Made by a program: the position numbers and the translations under genes. Below, in pieces: positions 33,081-42,082 of a stretch of DNA of 64,000 nt (the first letter of the stretch is position 1; the number at the start of each line of letters is the position of its first letter). The notes under the pieces are model-generated. The model did no database searches. It was not told where the DNA came from and saw only the letters and a list, made by a program, of their open reading frames with translations. The stretch comes from Myxococcaceae bacterium (GTDB lineage: Bacteria; Myxococcota; Myxococcia; Myxococcales; Myxococcaceae), in assembly GCA_016793095.1 (NCBI GenBank), contig JAEUJQ010000050.1, positions 310,001 to 374,000 of the forward strand, in the 5' to 3' direction.

Positions 33081-35357
33081 ATGCAGTTTGGAAAGAAGCG
33101 GCTTCTGGCCGTCGGGCTGGCGGTCGTCGCGGCGACGGCGTGGGCCGGCGAGTCGCTCCAGGACGTGCTCAAGCGGCGCGGGCTCACTCAGCAGGACCTG
33201 TTGGCAGCGGCGAAGACGTACGTGCCGACGGGGAAGCGCGACGACTTCATCGCCTTCTCCTCAGGCGGGCAGTCGGGACAGGTCATCGTCTACGGCATCC
33301 CCTCGATGCGCATCTTGAAGTACCTCGCGGTCTTCACGCCCGAGCCGTGGCAGGGCTACGGCTTCGATGAGGAGTCGAAGAAGATCCTGAAGGACGGCGC
33401 CATCGGCGGCAAGGACATCACCTGGGGCGACACGCACCACCCGGCCATCTCCGAGACGAACGGCGACTACGACGGCCAGTTCCTCTTCATCAACGACAAG
33501 GCGAACCCGCGCATCGCGGTCATCGACCTCAAGGACTTCGAGACGAAGCAGATCGTCACCAACCCCGTGTACAAGAATGAGCACGGCGGCGCGTTCGTGA
33601 CGCCGAACAGCGAGTACGTGCTCGAGGCCGCGCAGTACGCGGCGCCGCTCGAGAACGGCTACGTGCCCCTCGACCAGTTCAACGAGAAGTACCGCGGCGG
33701 CCTCACCTACTGGAAGTTCGACCGCACGAAGGGCCGCATCAACCCGGCCGAGTCGTTCTCGTTCGAGCTGCCGCCGTACAGCCAGGACCTGTCGGACTCG
33801 GGCAAGGGTCCGTCGGACGGCTGGGGCTTCACCAACTCGTTCTGCTCCGAGCGCTACGTCGGCGGCATCGAGCTCGGCCGCCCGCCGTTCGAGGCCGGCT
33901 GCTCGGCGAAGGACACGGACTTCCTGCACATCACCAACTGGAAGAAGGCCGCCGAGCTGGTGAAGGCGGGCAAGGCGAAGAAGATCAACGGGCACAACGT
34001 CATCCCCATCGACGTGGCGGTGAAGGAAGGCATCCTCTTCCTCGTGCCTGAGCCGAAGAGCCCGCACGGCTGCGACGTCACGCCCGACGGCAAGTACATC
34101 ATCGTCTCAGGCAAGCTCGACACGCACACGATGGTCTACTCGTTCGACAAGATTCAGGAGGCCATCAAGGCGAACAAGTTCGAGGGCAAGGACCCGTACG
34201 GCATTCCCATCATCGGGATGAAGGACGCGCTCCACAAGCAGGTCGAGCTCGGCCTCGGGCCCCTGCACACGCAGTACGACTCGAAGCCGTGCATCGGCTA
34301 CACCTCGATGTACGTCGATTCGCAGGTCGCCAAGTGGGACTACTGCGAGGGCAAGGTGCTCGACAAGCTGTCGGTGCACTACAACATCGGCCACCTGATG
34401 ACGATGGAGGGCGACTCCACCAAGCCGAAGGGCCGCTACCTGGTCGCGCTGAACAAGCTGGCCATCGACCGCTTCAACCCGGTGGGCCCGCTGCACCCGC
34501 AGAACCACCAGCTCATCGACATCTCGAACGACAAGATGCAGCTGCTCTACGACATGCCGCTGCCGCTGGGTGAGCCGCACTACGCGGTGGCCATCAGCGC
34601 GAGCACCCTGAAGCCGGGCGTTCGGTACAAGGTGGGCACCAACAGCCGCACCGACGAGAAGCACCCGGGCGCGGTCCGTGCCGGCGAAGAGAAGATCGTT
34701 CGCTCGCCGGGCAAGGTCGAGGTCTTCGGCACCCTCATCCGCTCGCACATCACCCCGGAGATCATCGAGGTCGAGAAGGGCGACGAGGTGACCATCAACC
34801 TCACCAACCTCGAGCGCGCGCAGGACGAGACGCACGGCTTCACCATCAGCGCGATGAACGTGCACGCCTCGGTCGAGCCCGGCAAGACGGTCTCGGTGAA
34901 GTTCAAGGCCGACCGCGAGGGCGTGTTCCCGTACTACTGCACCGAGTTCTGCTCGGCGCTGCACCTCGAGATGCAGGGCTACTTCCTGGTGAAGCCGAAG
35001 GGCTACAAGGCGACCGCCGCGGCCGCTGCGAAGGCCGAGTACACGAAGGCCGACTACGACAAGCAGTACAAGTCGTGCGTGGACACGCAGGCCGTCATCG
35101 ACAGCGTGGTGGCGTGGATCACCTCGACCAACTTCAAGGACTTCCCCGACGCGGTCGCGCTCGTCGAAGACGCCACCGACCAGCTCAAGGCCGCCGAGGA
35201 CCCGAAGAAGAAGATGGAAGAGGCCGCCAAGAAAGAAGACTGGCAGAACGCGACGCTGTGGGCTGGCCAGTGGTGGCAGTACCAGGTGAAGGCCGCCGAC
35301 ATCGGTCTGCGCGCGAAGACGTACCTCGAGCAGAAGGGCGCGAAGAAGCTCAAGTAA
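33081..35357 (+). CDS. nosZ: Nitrous oxide reductase, clade II (Sec-exported)
   Basis: 758 residues from the ATG at 33081 with AAGGGAGG upstream. The signal peptide MQFGKKRLLAVGLAVVAATAWA lacks twin Arg, a clade II trait. The propeller shows the CuZ histidines (DTHHPAISETNGDYDG, PKSPHGCDVTPDG, GPLHTQYDSK, HYNIGHLMTMEGD, GPLHPQNHQLID, EPHYAVAI). The CuA site is CTEFCSALHLEM with Cys620, Cys624, His628 and Met631, plus His in ETHGFTI. About 115 residues extend past the usual end (TAAAAAKAEYTKADYDKQYKSC onwards); no CxxCH haem motif is in it. It reduces N2O to N2 in the periplasm. Confidence 0.96.
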   Translation: MQFGKKRLLAVGLAVVAATAWAGESLQDVLKRRGLTQQDLLAAAKTYVPTGKRDDFIAFSSGGQSGQVIVYGIPSMRILKYLAVFTPEPWQGYGFDEESKKILKDGAIGGKDITWGDTHHPAISETNGDYDGQFLFINDKANPRIAVIDLKDFETKQIVTNPVYKNEHGGAFVTPNSEYVLEAAQYAAPLENGYVPLDQFNEKYRGGLTYWKFDRTKGRINPAESFSFELPPYSQDLSDSGKGPSDGWGFTNSFCSERYVGGIELGRPPFEAGCSAKDTDFLHITNWKKAAELVKAGKAKKINGHNVIPIDVAVKEGILFLVPEPKSPHGCDVTPDGKYIIVSGKLDTHTMVYSFDKIQEAIKANKFEGKDPYGIPIIGMKDALHKQVELGLGPLHTQYDSKPCIGYTSMYVDSQVAKWDYCEGKVLDKLSVHYNIGHLMTMEGDSTKPKGRYLVALNKLAIDRFNPVGPLHPQNHQLIDISNDKMQLLYDMPLPLGEPHYAVAISASTLKPGVRYKVGTNSRTDEKHPGAVRAGEEKIVRSPGKVEVFGTLIRSHITPEIIEVEKGDEVTINLTNLERAQDETHGFTISAMNVHASVEPGKTVSVKFKADREGVFPYYCTEFCSALHLEMQGYFLVKPKGYKATAAAAAKAEYTKADYDKQYKSCVDTQAVIDSVVAWITSTNFKDFPDAVALVEDATDQLKAAEDPKKKMEEAAKKEDWQNATLWAGQWWQYQVKAADIGLRAKTYLEQKGAKKLK

Positions 35358-35368
35358 CGCCATCGGGG

Positions 35369-35396
35369 AGCGCGGCGCGCAGGCAGGCGCCGCGCT
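35369..35396. terminator. Hairpin after nosZ
   Basis: Perfect 10-bp arms AGCGCGGCGC and GCGCCGCGCT enclose an 8-base loop, starting 12 nt after the nosZ stop. There is no U-rich tail, so it is either a non-canonical terminator or an mRNA-stabilising stem that lowers or protects the downstream part of the cluster. Confidence 0.55.
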
Positions 35397-35464
35397 GAAG
35401 TCCAGCATCGCCGGTGCGTCACAGCAGGGCCGCGGTCGGGGGAGTGGTTCCACCGATGCGCGGC

Positions 35465-35497
35465 CCTGTGCACTTGCAGGCATGTGGAGTGCACAGG
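35465..35497. promoter_or_regulatory. Inverted repeat upstream of the nos cytochrome gene
   Basis: Perfect 9-bp arms CCTGTGCAC and GTGCACAGG are 15 bp apart, about 65 nt before the ATG at 35561. The spacing of arms suits a dimeric repressor or activator rather than an RNA stem. It lies in the 200-bp gap between nosZ and the rest of the cluster, where a second promoter is expected. No sigma-54-like promoter was found beside it. Confidence 0.45.
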
Positions 35498-35560
35498 CGT
35501 CCTCAACCCGCGGTTCACCCCTGCGCCGCGCACCACCTCGTCGTTCACAGGAGTTTCAAA

Positions 35561-35932
35561 ATGAAAACGTTTCTGCTCGCCCTGCTCATCGCTCCCGGTC
35601 TGGCTCTCGCGGCGGATCCCCCGAAGAAGGACGCAAAGAAGGACGCGAAGGCCGCCGTCGCGGCTCCCGACCCTGCGGTCGTGGCTGAAGGCGCCAAGCT
35701 GTTCCAGGACCGGACCTGCTGGAGCTGCCACGGCAAGGACGCGAAGACGCCAATCATGCCGGCGTACCCGAAGCTCGCCGGACAGAACGCAGAGTATGCG
35801 GAGCGGCAGATGCTCGACATCAAGTCGGGCGCGCGCGCCAACGCCAACGCCGCTGCCATGAAGGGCGTGATGGGCCTCGTGAACGACGCCGAAATCAAGA
35901 CCATCTCCATCTACCTCTCGACGCTCCAGTGA
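35561..35932 (+). CDS. nosC1: Mono-haem cytochrome c of the nos cluster (NosC-like)
   Basis: 123 residues from an ATG with AGGAG about 9 nt upstream. A signal peptide (MKTFLLALLIAPGLALAADP) and a Lys/Ala/Asp-rich spacer precede one haem site, CWSCH (Cys53, Cys56, His57). The likely distal ligand Met is in the AKTPIMPAYPKL stretch or the later MKGVMG. It ends YLSTLQ, a normal class I cytochrome c length. Clade II nos clusters usually carry two small cytochromes c that feed electrons to NosZ, and this is the first of the two here. Confidence 0.85.
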   Translation: MKTFLLALLIAPGLALAADPPKKDAKKDAKAAVAAPDPAVVAEGAKLFQDRTCWSCHGKDAKTPIMPAYPKLAGQNAEYAERQMLDIKSGARANANAAAMKGVMGLVNDAEIKTISIYLSTLQ

Positions 35933-35979
35933 GCGGGGCACGAATCTTGATTTCAGTCACTCAAACGAGGAAGCCAGCC

Positions 35980-36678
35980 ATGAACCGTCTCATCGCCGTC
36001 GTCGTCACTGCCATCAGCCTCGCCGCGTTCGCGGGCCCGCCCGCACCGAAGAAGGAGGGCATCGAAGCGAAGGGCTACAAGTGGAACGCCCAGGAGGGAG
36101 AGAAGATCGAAGCCCTCAAGCTCAAGGGCGACGCGAAGCGTGGAGAGGAGGCCTACGAGGTCTGCTCGGCGTGCCACCTGCCCAGCGGAGCAGGTCGCCC
36201 AGACGGCACGTTCCCTCAGCTCGCCGGCCAGCACTCGACGGTGCTCATCAAGCAGATCGCCGACATTCGCGCGGGCCTGCGCGACAACCCCATCATGTAC
36301 CCGTTCGCGGCGACGCTGACGGATCCGCAGGAGCTCGCCGACGTCTCGGCGTACATCGAGACGCTGAAGATCCCCCACGACAACGGCAAGGGAGCGGGCA
36401 CCGACCTCGAGACGGGCAAGAAGCTGTACGTGCGCGACTGCCAGAGCTGCCACATGGCCAACGGCGAGGGCGAACGCGCGAAGTTCTACCCGGTGCTCGC
36501 GGGCCAGCACTACAAGTACATGCTGCGTCAGGCGACCGAGATTCGTGACGGCAAGCGCCGCAACGCCAACCCCGACATGGTGAAGGTCATCAAGACGTAC
36601 AGCGACAAGGAGATCGACGCCATCGTCGACTACATGTCGCGGCTCGAGATGCCGGACCCGTCGAAGAAGAAGAAGTAA
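35980..36678 (+). CDS. nosC2: Di-haem cytochrome c of the nos cluster (NosC-like)
   Basis: 232 residues from the ATG at 35980. The signal peptide MNRLIAVVVTAISLAAFA is followed by two cytochrome c domains with CSACH (Cys62-His66) and CQSCH (Cys154-His158). Each has FPQLAGQHS.../YPVLAGQHYKYM, the same structural phrase, so the two halves arose by duplication. It ends DPSKKKK. It is probably an electron carrier from the quinone/ferredoxin-type proteins NosG and NosH to NosZ. It follows the first cytochrome by 47 nt. Confidence 0.86.
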   Translation: MNRLIAVVVTAISLAAFAGPPAPKKEGIEAKGYKWNAQEGEKIEALKLKGDAKRGEEAYEVCSACHLPSGAGRPDGTFPQLAGQHSTVLIKQIADIRAGLRDNPIMYPFAATLTDPQELADVSAYIETLKIPHDNGKGAGTDLETGKKLYVRDCQSCHMANGEGERAKFYPVLAGQHYKYMLRQATEIRDGKRRNANPDMVKVIKTYSDKEIDAIVDYMSRLEMPDPSKKKK

Positions 36679-36757
36679 CTCCGCGTGCGCTGCGTGGCTC
36701 TCACGGGCCACCACCATGCACACCCGCGGCGGTGACGCGCGGGTGAAAGGAACGTTC

Positions 36758-37795
36758 ATGTCTGCCGCCAGCCCCGCACTCGACACCAAGCCCGCTCCTG
36801 CCCCCGTCCCCGACGCTCCGGTGAGGTCAACCGCGGTCAAGCAGTCGGTCGTCGTGAGCGGGCTCGCGGTGGTGGCGCTGGGGTTGATGGTGACGTCGTA
36901 CTTCCTGCCGATGTGGTGGGTGTCATTGACGGCGCCGAACTACCCGCCCGACGCCTTTCCCGATGGCATTCGCATCATGTTCGGCTTCACCGGCGTGTCG
37001 AACGGCTGCACGACGCCGCCGAAGACGAGCCGCATCGCCCAGGAGACGCAGCAGGAGGAGATCGGCTGGCGCAGCGAAGAGGGCCTCGAGAAGAAGCCGG
37101 GCGAGAAGAAGCCCGAGTCCTCGCTCGACTGCATGCACGAGATGAACACCATCAACCACTACGTGGGCATGCACCCCATCGGGGTCGGCGCGCCGGTCGA
37201 GCGCTTCATGTCGCCGTGGCTGCTGGGCATGTTGGGCGTGGGGCTGGCCGGGTTCGCCGTGGGCGCGCGGAGGGCGCGCGTCGTGGTGCTGGGCGTGGGC
37301 TACGCCGCCGTCACAGGGTGGATGGCGTACGAGCTCTGGGGCGCCGGTCGCCTCCAGGCGCACGTCGCCTCGTACATGGAAGACGCCGGGAAGTACTTTC
37401 GTGAGGCCGAGCGCATCGCCCAGTGGGGTGAGTCGCTCACCAACGTCATCACCATCGTCTTCGTCGTCATGGTGGTGCTGATGGTGGTGATGACGGCCGC
37501 CGCGGCGAAGTGGGAGAAGTTTCAGCTCGTGCTGGGCACGCTGCCTGCGCTCCTCCCTGCCTTCTTCGTGGGGGCCTACGCGGCCTGGCTGTACTTCTTC
37601 GGCCACAACCTGCACCCGTGGGGGGCCTTCACGGTGAAGCCCTTCATGCCCACGGTGTTCGGCGACGGCAAGGTGGCCCAGTTCTCGACGCACTCGTACC
37701 CGACGGCCGGGTTCGCGGTGCTGCTGGCCGTCGCGGTGCTGAGCCTCATCGCCGTGCTGCGCCGCCGCCTCGAGCTCGCCGAGGGAGGCAAGTGA
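36758..37795 (+). CDS. nosB: NosB-like integral membrane protein
   Basis: 345 residues from the ATG at 36758 with AAAGGAACG upstream. An Ala/Pro-rich cytosolic head (residues 1-30) is followed by five to six membrane segments (VVVSGLAVVALGLMVTSYFL, WLLGMLGVGLAGFAVGA, VITIVFVVMVVLMVVMTA, LPALLPAFFVGAYAAWLYFF, AGFAVLLAVAVLSLIAVL). A large loop at 55-155 holds NCTTPP-like Cys and the phrase MNTINHYVGMHPIG. Its position before nosD matches NosB in clade II clusters, a protein of unproven function required for N2O reduction. Assignment rests on position and topology. Confidence 0.72.
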   Translation: MSAASPALDTKPAPAPVPDAPVRSTAVKQSVVVSGLAVVALGLMVTSYFLPMWWVSLTAPNYPPDAFPDGIRIMFGFTGVSNGCTTPPKTSRIAQETQQEEIGWRSEEGLEKKPGEKKPESSLDCMHEMNTINHYVGMHPIGVGAPVERFMSPWLLGMLGVGLAGFAVGARRARVVVLGVGYAAVTGWMAYELWGAGRLQAHVASYMEDAGKYFREAERIAQWGESLTNVITIVFVVMVVLMVVMTAAAAKWEKFQLVLGTLPALLPAFFVGAYAAWLYFFGHNLHPWGAFTVKPFMPTVFGDGKVAQFSTHSYPTAGFAVLLAVAVLSLIAVLRRRLELAEGGK

Positions 37796-37799
37796 CGAG

Positions 37800-39134
37800 A
37801 TGGGCTGGCGGCTCGCCATCGTCGCGGCGCTGGTGGCGGGGCTCGCGTTCGCGCAGCTCGACGCCGACGAGAAGGCTCCGGCCGACGGCATGGCGCTGCC
37901 CGACAAGGGCAACTGGGGCGCCTCGTGGGAGCCGACGCCGAAGCCCACCGCCCCCGCGGTGAAGGGCCTCCCCTGGCTGCAGGACCTCGTCGACGCCGCC
38001 CCGGAGGGCGGCCTGCTGGTGCTCGAGCCGGGGCGCTACTCCGGGCCGGTGGTGGTGACGAAGAGGCTGCTCATCGACGGCGGGGGCAAGGCCATCATCG
38101 ACGGCGGCGGCAAGGGCACCGTCTTCACCCTCGAGGCGAGCGGCGCGACGCTGCGGGGGCTCACCTTCACGGGCTCTGGCGACTCGCACAACTCCGACGA
38201 CACCTGCCTCAACGTGCGCGGCCACCAGAACCGCATCGAGGACAACCGCTTCGAGGACTGCCTGTTCGGCATCGACCTCAAGCAGTCGAACGAGAACGTC
38301 GTGCGGAAGAACCACGTGCGCTCGCTCGACCTGCCGCTGGGCCTGCGCGGCGACGGCATTCGGCTGTGGTACTCGATGAAGAACGTCGTCGAAGAGAACG
38401 TGGTGGAGGACTCCCGCGACGTCGTCGTCTGGTACTCGAACGGCAACCACATCAGGAAGAACGTCGGGCGCCGCGGCCGCTACTCGCTGCACTTCATGTA
38501 CGCGCAGCACAACGTCGTCGAAGACAACCAGTACTTCGAGAACTCCGTCGGCATCTACGTGATGTACACCGACGGCGTCGAGATTCGCCGCAACCTCATC
38601 TCCCACTCGCTGGGCGCGACGGGCATGGGCATCGGCTTCAAGGAGGCGTCCGACTCCGTCGTCGAAGGGAACCAGGTCGTCTACTGCGCGGTGGGCATCG
38701 GGTCGGACCTGTCGCCGTACCAGCCCGACTCCACCATCAGCATCAAGGACAACCGCATCGCCTACAACGGCGTCGGCCTGTCGTTCCTCGGGGACAAGGA
38801 GGGCACCACCGTCGAGGGCAACGTCTTCGAGGGCAACCTCGACCCGGTGGCGCGCAACAGCTCCGGGGCCACCCTGCACAACCTCTTCCGCGACAACTAC
38901 TGGGACGACTACCAGGGCTTCGACCGCGACGGCGACGCGGTGGGCGACACGCCGTACGAGCTGTACGCCTACTCCGACCGGCTGTGGATGGAGGAGCCCA
39001 CCGCGCGCTTCTTCAAGAACGCGCCGCTGATGGAGGCCATCGACTTCCTCGAGCGGCTCGCGCCCTTCTCGTCGCCCGAGCTCATCGTGCGCGACGAGGC
39101 CCCCCGCTTCGTGAAGCCGAAGGAGGCTCCATGA
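37800..39134 (+). CDS. nosD: NosD, periplasmic copper-site maturation factor
   Basis: 444 residues starting 5 nt after the previous stop. A signal peptide (MGWRLAIVAALVAGLAFAQ) is followed by right-handed parallel beta-helix repeats: GGGKAIIDGGGKGTVFTL, NRIEDNRFEDCLFGIDL, NVVRKNHVRSLDL, HNVVEDNQYFENSVGIYVMYTD, matching the carbohydrate-binding/NosD family. It ends with the conserved YWDDYQGFDRDGDAVGDTPYELY. NosD works with the ABC transporter NosFY to supply sulphur for the CuZ centre of NosZ. A second copy, shorter in loops, occurs at 43622-44959. Confidence 0.93.
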   Translation: MGWRLAIVAALVAGLAFAQLDADEKAPADGMALPDKGNWGASWEPTPKPTAPAVKGLPWLQDLVDAAPEGGLLVLEPGRYSGPVVVTKRLLIDGGGKAIIDGGGKGTVFTLEASGATLRGLTFTGSGDSHNSDDTCLNVRGHQNRIEDNRFEDCLFGIDLKQSNENVVRKNHVRSLDLPLGLRGDGIRLWYSMKNVVEENVVEDSRDVVVWYSNGNHIRKNVGRRGRYSLHFMYAQHNVVEDNQYFENSVGIYVMYTDGVEIRRNLISHSLGATGMGIGFKEASDSVVEGNQVVYCAVGIGSDLSPYQPDSTISIKDNRIAYNGVGLSFLGDKEGTTVEGNVFEGNLDPVARNSSGATLHNLFRDNYWDDYQGFDRDGDAVGDTPYELYAYSDRLWMEEPTARFFKNAPLMEAIDFLERLAPFSSPELIVRDEAPRFVKPKEAP

Positions 39135-39970
39135 GCTCCGACGTGAAGGCGCCCGCGGCTCCGAAGGCCGAGGTGAGCGACGCGCGGAAGCAGGAGCAGC
39201 GCCGCAAGCTGCTGCAGGCCGCGGCCGTCGGCTGCGGCGTCGTCGGGCTGTCGATGACGGGCCTGCTGCCGGTGCTGCTGCGCAAGGAGCAGCGCCTGCG
39301 GCCACCCGGCGCGCTGGAGGAGAAGGACTTCCTCGCCTCGTGCATCAAGTGCGGGCAGTGCGTGCAGGTGTGCCCGGTGAGCGCGCTGAAGCCGGCGGAC
39401 CTCGTCGACGGGTTCGGCGTCGGCGTGCCCTACCTCGAGCCGCGCAAGCAGGCCTGCGACTTCTCGTGCGACGTGGCCCAGTGCATCCTCGCCTGCCCCA
39501 CCGGCGCGCTCGTGTACCACAAGCCGGACTTCCTCCCGACGCGCGAGGGCATGACGCTGACCGCGAAGCCGGTGCTGCTCGCGAAGCAGCACGAGCCCGA
39601 GCCGACGCTCAACCTGAACGAGCGCATGGGCGTCGCGCGCCTCGCGCTCCCCGAGGCGTGCCTGTCGGTGAAGGGCGAGGGCGTGAAGGGGCCGGCGCGG
39701 GGCGAGTCGTTCAAGGGCAAGAAGCGCTGGACCGAGGTGGACCGCTGGGCCCCGCAGCCCGTGAAGGAGCATGCCTACGAGCTCGAGCGCTGCGACCTCT
39801 GTGTCCGTGAGTGTCCCCTCCAGGGCGCCATCAGCATCGAGGACGTCGGCGGCAAGCCCACGCCCGTCGTGCACGACGCCTGCATCGGGTGTGGCGTGTG
39901 CGAGATGATGTGCCCGGCCGAGCCCGCCGCCATCGTCATCGACGCCCGCGCGCCATGGAGGTCGTCGTGA
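39131..39970 (+). CDS. nosG: NosG, periplasmic-side ferredoxin (NapG-like)
   Basis: 279 residues from the ATG overlapping the nosD stop. A membrane anchor or signal (LLQAAAVGCGVVGLSMTGLLPVLL) is followed by four Fe-S motifs: CIKCGQCVQVCP, CDFSCDVAQCILACPTGA (partly altered), CDLCVRECPLQGA and CIGCGVCEMMCPAEP. This equals NapG, which takes electrons from menaquinol through NapH. It lacks the twin-Arg typical of NapG. Together with NosH it forms the putative quinol dehydrogenase for clade II N2O reduction. The next start overlaps by 4 nt. Confidence 0.9.
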   Translation: MSSDVKAPAAPKAEVSDARKQEQRRKLLQAAAVGCGVVGLSMTGLLPVLLRKEQRLRPPGALEEKDFLASCIKCGQCVQVCPVSALKPADLVDGFGVGVPYLEPRKQACDFSCDVAQCILACPTGALVYHKPDFLPTREGMTLTAKPVLLAKQHEPEPTLNLNERMGVARLALPEACLSVKGEGVKGPARGESFKGKKRWTEVDRWAPQPVKEHAYELERCDLCVRECPLQGAISIEDVGGKPTPVVHDACIGCGVCEMMCPAEPAAIVIDARAPWRSS

Positions 39971-41004
39971 ATCGCACGCTCGACCAGCTCCGCATCTTGT
40001 TCGGTGGAGAACCCAGGAAGCCCGCGCCCGACGAGTTCACCGCCGGCGCCCGCCGCATCCACGACACCAAGAAGCTCACCAAGCAGTACTTCCTCGACCT
40101 GGCCGAGCGCGAGGCCGCGGCGCGGAAGAAGCAGGCGTGGAAGAAGCGCCGCTGGGCAGTGCTGCTCACGGTCAACCTGCTCTTCGTGCTGTCGTACTGG
40201 GTGGACGTGCAGCTCGTCGAGGGGTCGCTCACCGGCAGCCGGGCCCTCGGCTTCCACCTGATCGACCTGAACGCCGCGCTCGGGTTGATGCTCGCGCACA
40301 AGCACCTCATCGTGAACCTGCTCATCGGCACCGCGACGGTGGGCGTGATGTGGTTCCTGCTCGGGGGCCGCAGCTTCTGCTCGTGGGTCTGCCCGTACCA
40401 CTTCGTGTCCGAGTGGGCGGAGAAGCTGCACCTCTTCCTCGCCGAGAAGAAGCTGGTGAAGGACCACCCGCTGCACCGCGGCCTGCGCACGGTCGTGTGG
40501 GCGACCTTCGCGCTGCTGGCGTACGCGACGGGCTACACGGTGTACGAGACCATCTCGCCGACCGGCATCCTCTCTCGCGCGCTCATCTACGGGCCGGGGC
40601 TCGCGCTGTTGTGGGTCGTCGCGCTGCTCGCCTTCGAGGTGCTGTACTCGCGGCGCGCCTGGTGCCGGTACCTCTGCCCCATCGGGCTCACCTACGGCGT
40701 CGTCGGCACGTTCTCGCCGGTGAAGGTCCACTACGACCTGTCCCGCTGCGCGCACGAGGGCGAGTGCCGCAAGGTGTGCCTGGTGCCGCACGTGCTCGAC
40801 CACATCACGAAGGGTCGGGCGACCTCCGAGCACCTCGACGTCGGGCCCGACTGCACGCGCTGCGGCGCCTGCGTCGATGTCTGCCCTGGCGGGGCGCTCT
40901 CATTCTCGGTCGTCGGCGTCACCCGGAAGCTGCCTGAGTACCCGTTCCCGACGAAGCCGCCGCCCGCTGTGCCAGACCCGAAGCCGCCCGAAGGGACCGC
41001 CTGA
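39967..41004 (+). CDS. nosH: NosH, membrane ferredoxin/quinol dehydrogenase (NapH-like)
   Basis: 345 residues from the GTG overlapping the nosG stop (an ATG 12 nt earlier is possible). Four membrane helices are visible (WAVLLTVNLLFVLSYWVDVQL, LIVNLLIGTATVGVMWFLLGG, VVWATFALLAYATGYTVYE, LLWVVALLAFEVLY). The family motifs CSWVCPY and CRYLCPIG face the cytoplasm. Two ferredoxin motifs follow at the C-terminus (CAHEGECRKVC and CTRCGACVDVCPGGAL). The protein ends in a Pro-rich tail. It should oxidise menaquinol and pass electrons to NosG. The stop overlaps the nosF start (TGATG). Confidence 0.9.
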   Translation: MNRTLDQLRILFGGEPRKPAPDEFTAGARRIHDTKKLTKQYFLDLAEREAAARKKQAWKKRRWAVLLTVNLLFVLSYWVDVQLVEGSLTGSRALGFHLIDLNAALGLMLAHKHLIVNLLIGTATVGVMWFLLGGRSFCSWVCPYHFVSEWAEKLHLFLAEKKLVKDHPLHRGLRTVVWATFALLAYATGYTVYETISPTGILSRALIYGPGLALLWVVALLAFEVLYSRRAWCRYLCPIGLTYGVVGTFSPVKVHYDLSRCAHEGECRKVCLVPHVLDHITKGRATSEHLDVGPDCTRCGACVDVCPGGALSFSVVGVTRKLPEYPFPTKPPPAVPDPKPPEGTA

Positions 41005-41879
41005 TGATTCGCCTCAAAGCGCTCACCAAGGTGTTCAAGAAGCTCAAGGTCCTCGACGCCCTCGAGCTGAGCGTCGAGCAGGGCGAGCGCATCGCGCTGG
41101 TCGGCTCCAACGGCGCCGGCAAGACGACGATGATCCGCTGCATCCTCGGCGAGTACACCTTCGGCGGGGCGGTGGAGATCGCCGGCAAGAGCCCGCGCGC
41201 AGCCCGCAGCGAGGTGCTCAAGAAGGTGGGCTTCGTGCCGCAGCTGCCGCCGCCGCTGAAGATGCCGGTGAAGGAGCTGCTGCGCTTCTCGGCCGCCGTC
41301 TCGGGGACGAAGGTGGCCGCCATCGAGGCCATCGCCACGCGCCTGGGCCTCGACGTGAAGGCCTTCGCGCACCAGCCCTTCTTCAAGCTGTCGGGCGGCC
41401 AGAAGCAGAAGCTGCTCATCGCCATCGCGTTGGGGCGCGACGCCGAGCTGCTCATCATGGACGAGCCGGCCGCGAACCTCGACCCCGAGGCGCGGCACGT
41501 CTTCTTCTCGCTGCTGTCCGAGCGCGCGGCGAAGGCGACGATGATCATCTCGAGCCATCGCCTCGACGAGGTGGCCGCGCTGGTGAACCGCGTCATCGAG
41601 CTCGACCGCGGCAAGGTGGTGCTGGACGACCGGGTGGCCGACGCGCCGCTCTCGACGTCGCTCGCGTGCAAGGTGGCGCTGCGCCGCGCCGACCCGGCCA
41701 TCGCGAAGGCGCTGCGCGAGTGGGGCTTCACGGACGTGGGCGGCGGGCTCGAGTGGACGGGCCTCGTCGCCGGCGCCGACCGGCTGCGCTTCATGGGCAT
41801 GCTGTCGCGGTACGTCGGTCTGCTGGTGCGCGTCGGCATGGAGGAGCAGGAAGGCCCCGCGCTGAGGGTGGTGTCATGA
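41004..41879 (+). CDS. nosF: NosF, ABC transporter ATPase
   Basis: 291 residues from the ATG overlapping the nosH stop. ABC ATPase motifs are complete: Walker A VGSNGAGKTTM, Q-loop FVPQLP, signature KLSGGQKQKLLIAIALG, Walker B LLIMDEPAANLD and H-switch ISSHRLDEV. It powers the NosY permease in delivering sulphur-containing precursor for the CuZ centre. The C-terminal 80 residues are unremarkable. About 200 nt separate it from the lipoprotein nosL, an unusually loose spacing for a cluster otherwise packed by overlaps. Confidence 0.93.
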   Translation: MIRLKALTKVFKKLKVLDALELSVEQGERIALVGSNGAGKTTMIRCILGEYTFGGAVEIAGKSPRAARSEVLKKVGFVPQLPPPLKMPVKELLRFSAAVSGTKVAAIEAIATRLGLDVKAFAHQPFFKLSGGQKQKLLIAIALGRDAELLIMDEPAANLDPEARHVFFSLLSERAAKATMIISSHRLDEVAALVNRVIELDRGKVVLDDRVADAPLSTSLACKVALRRADPAIAKALREWGFTDVGGGLEWTGLVAGADRLRFMGMLSRYVGLLVRVGMEEQEGPALRVVS

Positions 41880-42082
41880 CGAGCCGGCCAGCCGGCGCGC
41901 TCACGATGACGAGCGCTGCCTCTGCGCGGGATGAACAGCCGCGGCGTGCCGGGGCTCGAGACGTGCGCGGCCAGGGCCAGCACGAGAGCACGAGCGCGAG
42001 CCGACCCGGGCAGGAGCGCGCTGCCCACGGCGGCGCTCAGGCGTGGGTGCGCGGGGTGCCACGAGTCGGCGCCGACGCCAGC

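Noticed and set aside
41880-42082. Extra N-terminal domain of NosL starting at 41876
   Set aside because: The text is Arg/Ser-rich without a fold, and it would place a lipobox about 80 residues into the protein.
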